A stretch of 64,000 nucleotides of DNA from Marivirga harenae (lineage in GTDB: Bacteria; Bacteroidota; Bacteroidia; Cytophagales; Cyclobacteriaceae). Below are positions 34,128 through 42,773 of the stretch, one piece after another; within the stretch, counting starts at the first letter, position 1, and each line of letters starts with the position of its first letter. Below the pieces are notes generated by a model. It worked only from the letters and a program-made list of their open reading frames with translations. It was not told where the DNA came from and did not search any database. The translations under genes and the position numbers were made by a program. The stretch spans positions 1,323,501-1,387,500 of the forward strand of contig NZ_CP130565.1 of the NCBI RefSeq assembly GCF_030534335.1, in the 5' to 3' direction.

Positions 34128-35057
34128 ATGAGAAATATATTATTAAGTGTCTTTCTGATTTTAATAATTGGAATTTCAAGCTGCACCAAATTATTGGAAG
34201 ATGATTTCGCGGAATTTAATGATCACTGGGTCATTAATAATATCATGATTGCAGGGGACAGCATAGAAGTAGAAATAACCAAAACCACTTCCGTAAATGG
34301 TGAGGGAAATCCGCCAGTTGAAGATGCATTGATTCAACTGATGGTTGAAAATGAAACTTTTGAGTTGAGTTATGATGAAAACTCAGCCACCTATAAATTA
34401 AATCAACAGATTGAAACAGCTAAAGAGTATAACTTTGAGTTATTTGATGCTTCAGGAGTACTCAAAACAAGTTTCAATCAAATGATACCCCCACCTCAAC
34501 CCATTTTAAGTATAGAACATATTGATGTGGCGGGTGTGGATGATGAAGGAGTGACTCACCCAGCTATTAAGATAGAAGTTCCTAATAATGCCGCAAAGAA
34601 CTATTTTTATGTTAATATTCGACTTTTGGAAAAAAAATATGACTTTGAAATTGAAGAGATTGACGACAATAGATTTGAAATCTTCAAAATTGAAGACCCC
34701 ATTTTATTGAATGAAGGAGTTCCGTTTCCGTTATTCACTAATGAATTAATGACCGGAAATAGTCAAGAGGTTTTTATGAATTATCAGGCTGGTGAAACTA
34801 ATGTAAACGGTGTATGGGTTGGAGAAAATTACCCCTTAGTGGTTGAATTATGGACACTTAATGAAGCATATTATGAATTCATGAAGCAAAATTATCAATA
34901 TGAAAATAGTCGATACCCCATTATAGGTTCAGGAAACCAAACCGCTATTTCCAATTTTGATAATATTGATGGGGCTTATGGGATTAATGCAGGCTATTCT
35001 TATATAAAAACAGACACTATCTATCCTTCCGGAACCGAAAATTATTTCAACCAATGA
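34128..35057 (+). CDS. DUF4249-family surface lipoprotein
   Basis: A 309-residue lipoprotein (signal ending ISSCTK). The beta-rich sequence begins with the family pattern HWVINNIMIAGDSIEVEI, followed by VEDALIQLMVEN, YKLNQQIETAKEYNFELFD and a C-terminal GAYGINAGYS. DUF4249 proteins are encoded beside TonB-dependent receptors in Bacteroidota and are thought to be surface substrate-binding partners, like SusD but unrelated in fold. Here it overlaps the receptor gene by four bases (ATGA). The ligand is unknown. Confidence 0.8.
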   Translation: MRNILLSVFLILIIGISSCTKLLEDDFAEFNDHWVINNIMIAGDSIEVEITKTTSVNGEGNPPVEDALIQLMVENETFELSYDENSATYKLNQQIETAKEYNFELFDASGVLKTSFNQMIPPPQPILSIEHIDVAGVDDEGVTHPAIKIEVPNNAAKNYFYVNIRLLEKKYDFEIEEIDDNRFEIFKIEDPILLNEGVPFPLFTNELMTGNSQEVFMNYQAGETNVNGVWVGENYPLVVELWTLNEAYYEFMKQNYQYENSRYPIIGSGNQTAISNFDNIDGAYGINAGYSYIKTDTIYPSGTENYFNQ

Positions 35058-37471
35058 TTAGGATTACGACCTTTTGCTTGAGTTTATTTGTGTTATTCAG
35101 TTTTGAGCATGCTTTCTCTCAAGAAGTAAATGTTTCAGGATATGTGAGGGATGCAACTGGCAAAGAGAAATTAATTGGTGCGCATATTATCAATGTCAAA
35201 ACAAAAAAAGGAGTCATTACCGACCATAATGGCTATTTTGCCTTAAATGCAAAGCTTAATGACTCTCTTAGAATTTCTTATGCAGGCTACAAAAGCCCAG
35301 TACTTGAAGTTAATGAAAACAGCCAGAGTATATTCGTTGATCTTCAAATGGATGGGAATTTAAAAGAAGTCAAAGTAATGGGAGTTAGAGATGTTTTCCA
35401 GCCCATGACCCAGCTTAAATCAAAGGACTTTACCAATATTCCCACTATAGGTGCAGCTCCAGATGTCTTAAAAGCAGTGCAATTATTTCCTGGAATTACT
35501 GCCCAGAATGAAGGAAGTAGTCAGTTGATTGTTCGTGGCGGAAGTCCAGGTGAAAACTTATACATGATCGACAATATACCGCTGATTTATGTTAATCATT
35601 TAGGAGGTTTCTATTCTGTTTTCAATCCTGACATGATTAATTCAATGGAAATTTACAAAGATGGTTTTCCTGCTCGATATGGAGGAAAATTATCTTCTAT
35701 CATCAGTCTTTCTCAATATGAAGGAAATGCTGAAGAATTTAAAGGGAATTTCAGTATCGGTCCTATGGCAACAAGCTTAATGGTGGAAGGACCAGCGCTC
35801 AATAAAAAAGCAACTTATATGCTGAGTGCAAGAAAAACAATGATTGACGGATTGATGGCATTAGGAACAACACTTTCTGAGGGCAATGATTTTACTTTTG
35901 CCTATGGCTTTCATGATTTCAATGGAAAATTCACTTATAATTTAAATGATAAGCATACCTTATCAGCTAATTTTTATCAAGGCGATGACTATTTAAATTT
36001 ATGGGCTGAATCTGCTTCCACTATTCCCAATACAGTAGGTAAAAGTCGGCTACAAACTGTTTGGGGGAATTGGTTGGGTGCATTGCAATGGAAATATAAA
36101 CCCAATGCACGATTAGTAGGCGAAAACAGCTTGTCAGTAGTTCGTTATCGACTCAAAAACAACAGTTTTTATTTTGAAGATGAAGATAATAAAGAACCGA
36201 CTTTTGATAATCGCTTCCAGTCTTCTTTGATGGATAACCGCTTGCAATCAGACTGGAAATATTTTAATAGTAATTCCTTAACCACGCATTTTGGCGCACA
36301 AGTTTCTTATAAAACCCATCAACCCAACAATACTAATGCACAGAATATACTTACAGAAAATCAAATAATTCCCGTTTTAGAAGGGGCACTTTATTTTGAC
36401 GAACACATAGATTTCTGGGAAAATAGTTCATTAAAAGTTGGAGGAAGATTCAACTATTATCAAAATGATAGGTATTCAGATTTTGATTTTGTCCAGCGAG
36501 GGCAGTTAGCAGTTGGCATTAGCTCTAACCAATGGTTATTAGCTCGATTTACCGCTGCAAACCAATACGCACATTTGCTTTACACAACCGGAGACATTGG
36601 CGCAAATGAGATTTGGATTCCAGCCGATGAAGAGGCACCAGCTTCCAGATCTACTCAATATTCTTTAGGCTATAAAGCAAATTTCCAGCAAAGTAATTGG
36701 CAAATGGAGAGCGCTATTTACTATAAAGAGTTGAATAAGCTGACTACTTACAAAGAAGGAGTAGCAGCCGTATTAGGTGATTCCAATTGGAAAAACAAAA
36801 TCACAAGTGGAGGAAAAGGTGAAAGCATGGGTTGGGAAACGATGCTAAAAAAGTCAAAAGGAAGATGGACAGGTTTTGCTTCTTATACTTTATCTAAAAC
36901 AGAATATCAGTTTCCTGAAATTAATAATGGCAATGCTTATGTTTTTGAATATGACAGACCTCATATATTCAATGTAAACCTGAGTACAAAAATGAATGAT
37001 AAATGGGATTTTTCTGCTAATTGGACTTATCAAACAGGTCTTCCTTTTACTCCGGCGGTTGGGCTTCGTAATTCTCCGGACCCATTTAATCCGGAGATTG
37101 AAAGAGAGACCTTAATTTATGGAGAAAGAAATTCCGGCAGAATGCGGGATTTCCACCGTTTAGATTTAGGCTTTAACTATCATAAATTAACTAAAAGAGG
37201 CAACAGAGCTACTTGGACTTTCTCAATTTACAATGCTTATAGTCGTCAAAACCCATATTTTAATTATTACCATGTTGATGGGAATACGGATTTTAGTTTG
37301 GGACAATTGGACTATTCAGATGAGCCTTTAAAATTATATCAAAGAAGCTTTTTCCCTTTCCTACCCTCTTTCTCCTATAAAGTATATTTTGATAAAGGGA
37401 TTTTTAAAAGAAGTAGCAAAGAAGAAAGAGCCAATAGACCAAAAAGCAATGTTTGGTATCATAAAGAATAG
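35054..37471 (+). CDS. TonB-dependent receptor with carboxypeptidase-regulatory-like domain
   Basis: An 805-residue outer-membrane receptor. A signal peptide ends AFSQ. A carboxypeptidase-regulatory-like domain (about residues 25-105: VNVSGYVRDATGKEKLIGAH) is followed by the plug domain, with SQLIVRGGSPGENLYMIDNI and MEIYKDGFPARYGGKL. A 22-strand barrel completes the protein. Such receptors import large substrates or iron complexes using TonB energy. The plug has no clear substrate signature. It is coupled to the DUF4249 gene. The C-terminus is long and basic (KRSSKEERANRPKSNVWYHKE) rather than ending in the usual aromatic residue, which is slightly unusual. Confidence 0.93.
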   Translation: MIRITTFCLSLFVLFSFEHAFSQEVNVSGYVRDATGKEKLIGAHIINVKTKKGVITDHNGYFALNAKLNDSLRISYAGYKSPVLEVNENSQSIFVDLQMDGNLKEVKVMGVRDVFQPMTQLKSKDFTNIPTIGAAPDVLKAVQLFPGITAQNEGSSQLIVRGGSPGENLYMIDNIPLIYVNHLGGFYSVFNPDMINSMEIYKDGFPARYGGKLSSIISLSQYEGNAEEFKGNFSIGPMATSLMVEGPALNKKATYMLSARKTMIDGLMALGTTLSEGNDFTFAYGFHDFNGKFTYNLNDKHTLSANFYQGDDYLNLWAESASTIPNTVGKSRLQTVWGNWLGALQWKYKPNARLVGENSLSVVRYRLKNNSFYFEDEDNKEPTFDNRFQSSLMDNRLQSDWKYFNSNSLTTHFGAQVSYKTHQPNNTNAQNILTENQIIPVLEGALYFDEHIDFWENSSLKVGGRFNYYQNDRYSDFDFVQRGQLAVGISSNQWLLARFTAANQYAHLLYTTGDIGANEIWIPADEEAPASRSTQYSLGYKANFQQSNWQMESAIYYKELNKLTTYKEGVAAVLGDSNWKNKITSGGKGESMGWETMLKKSKGRWTGFASYTLSKTEYQFPEINNGNAYVFEYDRPHIFNVNLSTKMNDKWDFSANWTYQTGLPFTPAVGLRNSPDPFNPEIERETLIYGERNSGRMRDFHRLDLGFNYHKLTKRGNRATWTFSIYNAYSRQNPYFNYYHVDGNTDFSLGQLDYSDEPLKLYQRSFFPFLPSFSYKVYFDKGIFKRSSKEERANRPKSNVWYHKE

Positions 37472-37489
37472 TATAATTGTTGTAAAATA

Positions 37490-37516
37490 GAAAAGGGCAG
37501 CAATGCTACCCTTTTC
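37490..37516 (+). terminator. Weak terminator hairpin after the TonB receptor
   Basis: GAAAAGGGcAGC and GCTaCCCTTTTC form an imperfect stem around AAT, with the T run inside the stem. It lies 20 bases after the receptor stop. Confidence 0.45.
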
Positions 37517-37677
37517 GCCTACAACCATAAAACTATGAACGGTAACCAGCCATCCACAGAAAGATTTCAATTTCAACCAAAACCTTCTAAATCAAAGACA
37601 ACCAAAAACGCAAAAGGGTTGGAAAGTTGGAATTATTAAGTAAAATAGAACCTTATGTTTTTACGGGCTTTGACGCT

Positions 37678-39390
37678 TTAAAACAGATTTTCACGCTTGG
37701 GGATATTCCATCGTAAATCTATTCCATAAAATCTATTCTCACTGCTATTATTGCCAAACTCACTTTGCTGATTTCTTATACTGTAATTCAAATCAAGAAA
37801 TAGATTATGATACGGCATTACACTTAATGTCATTTTAATAAACTTTAAATTATTGCTTTCCCCTTGTCCTATAGTATGCCCAAACTGCCATCTGCGTCCG
37901 GTATCAGGATTGATATGGCTGTATCGAGCATTATTGGCCTTAAAAATATCTCCTCCGAAATGGTTGTTTTCCGTTGTGTCCGTGCCAAATTCTGCCAGAA
38001 CTGCTTTGGCCTGGAAATGTATTCTTGGGGTAATTTGATAGCGTAATGTTGCTACCCATTCTTCGAAATTGGCTCCTAAAGGATGGGCTAAAGATTGTTT
38101 ATAGTTTGCATAATTTGTGAAATTGGAATCATGAGCATACATAAAAGGGCGAGCTACATTATATTCAGCTTGTAAGTCCAAATTAGGGATTTCGAAAGCG
38201 TTGAAATACTTCATCCCGGTTTGAACCGCCCATTTATTGGCCCACCAGCCCCCTTGTCTCAAATTTTCGATCAAGAACTCATCTAATACTAACTGTCCAT
38301 AAAGGCTAAATCGCTTCAAGAATAAAGCTCTGAAATCCATACCAACTAAGGCATTTCCCGAACTACCATCTTGCTGTTCTAAGGCACGATAGAAGATGAT
38401 AGGATTAAAATACATGGGATCAATTGGATTTTGTGCAACCGAGGAGTCTCCAGACATGATAGCCTCGAAGATACCAATATTGATATTGTCGGTAATGTTA
38501 TAACTTAAATGATGAAGCGACATAAACTTTCGGGGATACTTGTTTTGAGTACCCGATAATTGATTGCCTCGCAGCACAACATCTGCTGTTTGTAGTCCGA
38601 AGAGATTGGTGTAATTCAATTTCCAAATGTTGGTTTCAGCTTTTAAGAATAAATAGCTTGGGGAAAAATCACTTAAAATAAGTGAACGCTCCCCATTGCC
38701 TATAAAAAAGCGGTCATGACCAAATTGTAAGTTAATGTTTTTGGTTGCTTGAAAGGAAATATAGCCACGTGCTGTGAAAAAATCGACCCCTTCATTATTA
38801 TCACCATAGGGTTTCCAAAAACCCTCGTTCGGAACCGCGCTAAAATCGCTAATGTAGTCATTAACATAAGTGGGAAAAACCACTTGATTTTCACCTACAA
38901 AAGTGTAAAAGCCTAACTTATTATTAATTAAACCCCTAACTTCTAGCCCTCTGGTGTTGGTAAAAAGTCTATTATCGCTTAGGCTTTCTTGGCCCAAAGA
39001 AAGACCAAGAACAGGGTTGACATGTAAATCAAATTCATTTTCATGCACATTTAAAAAATCGGGTTTTGTCTTGTAAATATATCCAAGAAGGCCTTTTTCA
39101 TTTTTATAGTCTGCACTATCGACCCATTCCCAACTGTCATTTTTCAAATAATTGTAGTTGAACTTATCTTTCCGGTTTAAATTATTGGTATTTAAGCCAT
39201 CTAAAAATTGGGCAATTTCTTTTCTGTTAAAAGGCTTCATGGAAGCATGGAAGCTTTCTGAAAATGTTCCGTTTCTTACTTCCAGTCTTTCTATTAGGTG
39301 ATAATAGTCACGATTTAACGGAGCATTGACGGCTTGAGAGAAAGCATTGAAAACAGATAAAGAAAAACAAAAAACAAATAGGAATCTCAT
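37678..39390 (-). CDS. Capsule-assembly Wzi-family-like outer-membrane protein
   Basis: About 570 residues. The signal peptide MRFLFVFCFSLSVFNAFSQ fits a start at 39390; a Met three codons earlier is also possible. The N-terminal helical part (YYHLIERLEVRNG...FNRKEIAQFL) precedes a beta-barrel with GLEVRGLINNKLGFYTFVGE, LQFGHDRFFIGNGERSLILS and PIIFYRALEQQDGSSGNAL. These blocks are typical of Bacteroidota Wzi-like proteins, related to the 18-stranded barrel Wzi that anchors capsule. No capsule gene lies nearby, so a role in envelope attachment is inferred only from family. It is a monocistronic minus-strand gene. Confidence 0.75.
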   Translation of the reverse strand: MRFLFVFCFSLSVFNAFSQAVNAPLNRDYYHLIERLEVRNGTFSESFHASMKPFNRKEIAQFLDGLNTNNLNRKDKFNYNYLKNDSWEWVDSADYKNEKGLLGYIYKTKPDFLNVHENEFDLHVNPVLGLSLGQESLSDNRLFTNTRGLEVRGLINNKLGFYTFVGENQVVFPTYVNDYISDFSAVPNEGFWKPYGDNNEGVDFFTARGYISFQATKNINLQFGHDRFFIGNGERSLILSDFSPSYLFLKAETNIWKLNYTNLFGLQTADVVLRGNQLSGTQNKYPRKFMSLHHLSYNITDNINIGIFEAIMSGDSSVAQNPIDPMYFNPIIFYRALEQQDGSSGNALVGMDFRALFLKRFSLYGQLVLDEFLIENLRQGGWWANKWAVQTGMKYFNAFEIPNLDLQAEYNVARPFMYAHDSNFTNYANYKQSLAHPLGANFEEWVATLRYQITPRIHFQAKAVLAEFGTDTTENNHFGGDIFKANNARYSHINPDTGRRWQFGHTIGQGESNNLKFIKMTLSVMPYHNLFLDLNYSIRNQQSEFGNNSSENRFYGIDLRWNIPKRENLF

Positions 39391-39450
39391 AGTGAACAAA
39401 TTAGCGCCTGCAAGTTAACCAAAAATATATCACGGATAAACAGGAAGAGG

Positions 39451-39482
39451 TTTGGAAAGAACAAATCCTTCCCTTATTTTTG
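39451..39482 (+). promoter_or_regulatory. Promoter of rpmE2
   Basis: TTTG (39451-39454), 20 bases, then TATTTTTG (39475-39482): the full -33/-7 arrangement of Bacteroidota. The ATG follows 51 bases downstream. It is the best promoter match in the window. Confidence 0.65.
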
Positions 39483-39532
39483 CATTCCTTTTAAAAGAAT
39501 TGGTTGGAAATCAATAATTTAATTTACTAGTT

Positions 39533-39781
39533 ATGAAAAAAGATACTCATCCAGAATACAAAGATGTTGTTTTCTGGGATACTCAAGCAGACGTGAAATT
39601 CTTAACGAGGTCAACAATGTCCTCTGAAGAAACCATCAAAATGGACGATGGGAAAGAATATCCGGTAGTTAAAATCGAAGTTAGTTCAGCTTCTCACCCT
39701 TTTTATACAGGAAAGAAAATTTTCTTGGATACTGCAGGCCGTGTGGAGAAGTTCAACCAAAAATACAAAAAGAAGAAATAA
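39533..39781 (+). CDS. rpmE2: 50S ribosomal protein L31, type B
   Basis: 82 residues beginning [20 protein letters not shown]. The block [40 protein letters not shown] is diagnostic for L31. The four cysteines of zinc-binding type A L31 are absent, so this is the zinc-free type B paralogue (85-90 residues) used widely in Bacteroidota. It carries its own strong promoter and terminator, so it is expressed independently. Confidence 0.97.
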   Translation: MKKDTHPEYKDVVFWDTQADVKFLTRSTMSSEETIKMDDGKEYPVVKIEVSSASHPFYTGKKIFLDTAGRVEKFNQKYKKKK

Positions 39782-39803
39782 TATTAAATTATCACTTCTT
39801 ATC

Positions 39804-39842
39804 AAAAGTCTCTCTGATGTTAAAATTGGAGAGACTTTTTTA
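39804..39842 (+). terminator. Terminator of rpmE2
   Basis: AAAAGTCTCTC (39804-39814) and GAGAGACTTTT (39829-39839) form an 11-bp perfect stem followed by a T run. Confidence 0.88.
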
Positions 39843-39863
39843 TTTATATACCCTTGAGACTTA

Positions 39864-39891
39864 TTGCATAATTAATTTACCCGTATATTTG
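39864..39891 (+). promoter_or_regulatory. Promoter of the decarboxylase gene
   Basis: TTG (39864-39866), 17 bases, then TATATTTG (39884-39891), 25 bases before the ATG. The spacing is at the short end of the accepted range. Confidence 0.5.
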
Positions 39892-39916
39892 AAAATAAGG
39901 TTTAAGCAAGTATTTA

Positions 39917-41338
39917 ATGGATATAGAAGAATTTAGAAAGCATGCACATTCCATGGTGGATTGGATGGCAGATTACCTGCAAAATGTAGAGGATTACCCT
40001 GTTTTATCAAATTCAAAGCCCGGTGATATAAAAGCGAAACTACCCCTCCTGTTTCCTGAAAATCCTGAAGACTTTACAGCAATTTTTAAAGATTTTGAGG
40101 ACAAAATCATGCCCGGGATTACGCACTGGGAAAGCCCCAATTTTCTTGCTTATTTCCCAGCCTCTAAAAGCAAGCCATCAATCCTGGGTGAAATGATTAT
40201 GTCTGTTTTGGGTACTCAGGGCATGGTATGGCTCACTTCTCCTGCCGCAACCGAACTGGAAGACCGTATGATGGAATGGATGCGTGATCTGTTGGGTTTA
40301 TCCAAAGACTGGACAGGTTCTATTCAGGATACAGCCTCTACCGGAACTTTCAATGCATTAATCACAGCACGGGAAAAAGCCAGTAATTTTCAAATCAATG
40401 AAAAAGGCTTTTTCAGAATGCCAAAATATAGAGTTTATGCTTCGGAACAGGCGCATAGCTCCATAGATAAAAATGTGAAAATCGCGGGTTTTGGTTATAA
40501 AAATTTAGTCAAAATTCCCGTGGATGAGCATTTTGCTATGATTCCTGAAAAGCTAGAGGAGAAAATTCAGAATGATATTGATTCTGGCTACGAACCATTA
40601 TTTGTATTGGGTGCTTTAGGCACTACCGGGACTACCGCTGTGGATCCATTAGAGAAGATTGGGGAAATCGCGAAGAAATATCATATATGGTTTCATGTAG
40701 ATGCCGCCTATTCCGGTGCAGCATTGATTTGCCCTCAACATCGATGGATGAGTAAAGGGCTTGAACTAGCAGATAGCATGGTTTTTAATCCGCATAAATG
40801 GATGTTTGTTAATTTTGATTGCAGCTTATATTATGTAAAAGAACCTGATTTACTCAAACAAACCTATAGTATCACTCCAGAATACTTGAAAACAGATGCG
40901 GATGAGGAGGTTAATAATTATAGGGATTGGCACATCCAACTAGGCCGAAGGTTTAGAGCATTGAAGTTATGGTTTGTTTTAAGAGAATTTGGAGCTGAAA
41001 AATTAAGGTCAATAATTGACCATCATATTAAATGGGCACAGGAATTAGAAAGCGAAATTAAACAAACGGATAATTTTGAAATGTTGGCTCCAGTTCCAGT
41101 TAATCTTTTATGCTTCCGATTTAATAATGGGAAAATGAGCGAGGAGGGATTAAATCAGTTCAATGAGCAGTTGTTGAAAAATGTTAATGCCACTGGTAAA
41201 ATATTTATCACCCATACTAAACTAAATGGGAAGTATTCACTAAGATTGGTAGGTGGGCATGCTGAATTGACTAAAGGTCACTTAGAAAGAGCATGGGGCT
41301 TGATTAGGGAGACAGCATCAGCTTTACAAAGGAGATGA
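39917..41338 (+). CDS. Pyridoxal-dependent group II (aromatic L-amino-acid type) decarboxylase
   Basis: 473 residues, the normal length. The N-terminal MDIEEFRKHAHSMVDWMADYL resembles dopa/tryptophan decarboxylases. The cofactor region has HVDAAYSGAA with Asp for the pyridine nitrogen, and NPHKWMFVNFDCS with the Schiff-base Lys. ITHWESPNFLAYFPAS and MVWLTSPAATELEDRMMEWM are the substrate-side elements of aromatic L-amino acid decarboxylase. Likely products are amines from Tyr, Trp or Phe; the exact preference cannot be read from sequence. It has its own promoter and no obvious amine-pathway neighbour. Confidence 0.93.
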   Translation: MDIEEFRKHAHSMVDWMADYLQNVEDYPVLSNSKPGDIKAKLPLLFPENPEDFTAIFKDFEDKIMPGITHWESPNFLAYFPASKSKPSILGEMIMSVLGTQGMVWLTSPAATELEDRMMEWMRDLLGLSKDWTGSIQDTASTGTFNALITAREKASNFQINEKGFFRMPKYRVYASEQAHSSIDKNVKIAGFGYKNLVKIPVDEHFAMIPEKLEEKIQNDIDSGYEPLFVLGALGTTGTTAVDPLEKIGEIAKKYHIWFHVDAAYSGAALICPQHRWMSKGLELADSMVFNPHKWMFVNFDCSLYYVKEPDLLKQTYSITPEYLKTDADEEVNNYRDWHIQLGRRFRALKLWFVLREFGAEKLRSIIDHHIKWAQELESEIKQTDNFEMLAPVPVNLLCFRFNNGKMSEEGLNQFNEQLLKNVNATGKIFITHTKLNGKYSLRLVGGHAELTKGHLERAWGLIRETASALQRR

Positions 41339-41660
41339 TGTAGCTCTCCTCTCTACTAAGAAAGAAGAACTACAAAAGTTGTAAGCTTGGATATCGTGAA
41401 GTAGAAGGGGTACTTAGTAATACCGTTAGCATTGATAAGGAAACCAGGAAAGTATGTGAATTAGTATGCTTTGGCATGTGTTTTGTTGTTTTTCTGCAAA
41501 GAAATATAACCATAGCAGTCAAGAATGAAATAGTTTGATTTTTATTAACCGTTAAAACCCATAGTTTAGTGTTATAAAAAGCTAAAAATATCAACTTTAA
41601 CATATCATTGTCTCTATCAACCTACATTCGATGACTAAATTCACCTTTAAATTCGAGCTT
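41339..41660. other. Non-coding spacer at the left border of the accessory block
   Basis: Only short spurious frames are present. TACAA AAG TTGTA (41371-41383) is a small hairpin, and ACCGTTAGC occurs near 41429. No recognised promoter or terminator. I could not assign a function. Confidence 0.4.
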
Positions 41661-42236
41661 ATGAACTCACAAAAAATGAATCCTTTGTTTCTTACCTGTC
41701 TGGCCTTTGTAATTTTTTCAATGGTAGGTTGTAGTGAAGATGAAATTGAGTCAGGGCAATTAATTGTAAATGGTAATCTTGAGAAGGGCTCAACTTCTCC
41801 AGATGGTTGGACGTCAAATACCGGCAATCCAGACAATTTTAATTTCATTTGGACAGAAGATGAATCATTTTCTGGAAACAAATCAATAAGTATATCAACA
41901 CAAACTGCTGATGCAAGTGAATTTGCCTATTGGGTTCAGGCCATTTATGATGATCTACCAACTGGTAAGAGCGTTACACTCAGTGTAAGAATAAAAGGGA
42001 ACTTGAGTGGTGAAGGAGTTGCAGTTGTATTAAGAGGTGATGATGCCAGTGGAAATATGGAGCAGTTTGTAACCACAGAATCCACGGAAGATATTACTGG
42101 AGTTTTCGATTGGACAGAATACAGTATTAAACTGGATAAGGTAGATGCTAGCACGAAAAGTCTACTAGTCTTTTTAGTATTCTCATCTGATACAAGCGGA
42201 GAAGTATATTTTGACGATATCTCTCTTACTTATTGA
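41661..42236 (+). CDS. Lipoprotein with carbohydrate-binding-module-like domain
   Basis: About 191 residues from the ATG at 41661 (alternatives at 41631 and 41676). The lipobox is SMVGCSE. The mature domain (NGNLEKGSTSPDGWTSNTGN, SGNKSISIST, GKSVTLSVRIKGNLSGEG, SGEVYFDDISLTY) has the jelly-roll pattern of CBM-like or discoidin-like folds. The terminal FDDISL strand is typical. It probably binds a polysaccharide on the cell surface. It is the first gene of the plus-strand accessory block and is isolated from its neighbours by long spacers. Confidence 0.65.
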   Translation: MNSQKMNPLFLTCLAFVIFSMVGCSEDEIESGQLIVNGNLEKGSTSPDGWTSNTGNPDNFNFIWTEDESFSGNKSISISTQTADASEFAYWVQAIYDDLPTGKSVTLSVRIKGNLSGEGVAVVLRGDDASGNMEQFVTTESTEDITGVFDWTEYSIKLDKVDASTKSLLVFLVFSSDTSGEVYFDDISLTY

Positions 42237-42773
42237 AATGGAAGAGAGTATATAGAACAGCATTTTGAAGAATACTTTTAAAGCATTTTTGCAAGCTCTC
42301 CAAGGGATCTCTGTTTGGCACCAAGAACCCGAATTCCCTTTAATACCTTTAAAGCCACCTAGCCCTTGTTGGCAAAGAGGATACCAAAAAGGCGGAGTTC
42401 TAATTCATGAATTAAACTTGCTAGGGGTCATTCTTAATTGAAAACAGGACATTTGGAAAGAATTTGGTATTAGGTTCTAGAAGCAAGAAATATGCTGAGG
42501 GCTTACTTTTCATTAGCTTTTTGAGCTCTGGGAGTCTAAAATATTTTTGTTATATTTATCATATCAGTTCAGATACATCCAAAACCTAATTTCCATGTTG
42601 TTTGCTGGAAGTGTAAGTATTGATAAAATAGCTTATGGCGGGGGAATCAATAAAAGAAAAAATAGTTCATTTAAGTAACATTGCTGTGGTTACGGAGAGA
42701 AGCACTTCGAAAACCACCACCAAGCCATATGCTTAACGTTAGAGATTATTTTTTGTACACATATAGCCAAAAC
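42237..42773. other. Long structured spacer before the first FG-GAP gene
   Basis: 537 bases with no supportable gene; one short frame near 42280-42440 encodes proline-rich, low-complexity sequence and is rejected. The last 150 bases are structured. GCTTATGGC (42631-42639) pairs with GCCATATGC (42724-42732) with one mismatch. Inside it GTGGTT (42686-42691) pairs with AACCAC (42712-42717), and GAAG CA CTTC is innermost. The block ends GCTTAACGTTAG just before the gene. This looks like a recombination-site or RNA-like structure. Confidence 0.45.

Noticed and set aside
42280-42440. Short plus-strand frame with proline-rich translation
   Set aside because: Low-complexity, no start with context, no recognisable family; treated as spurious.
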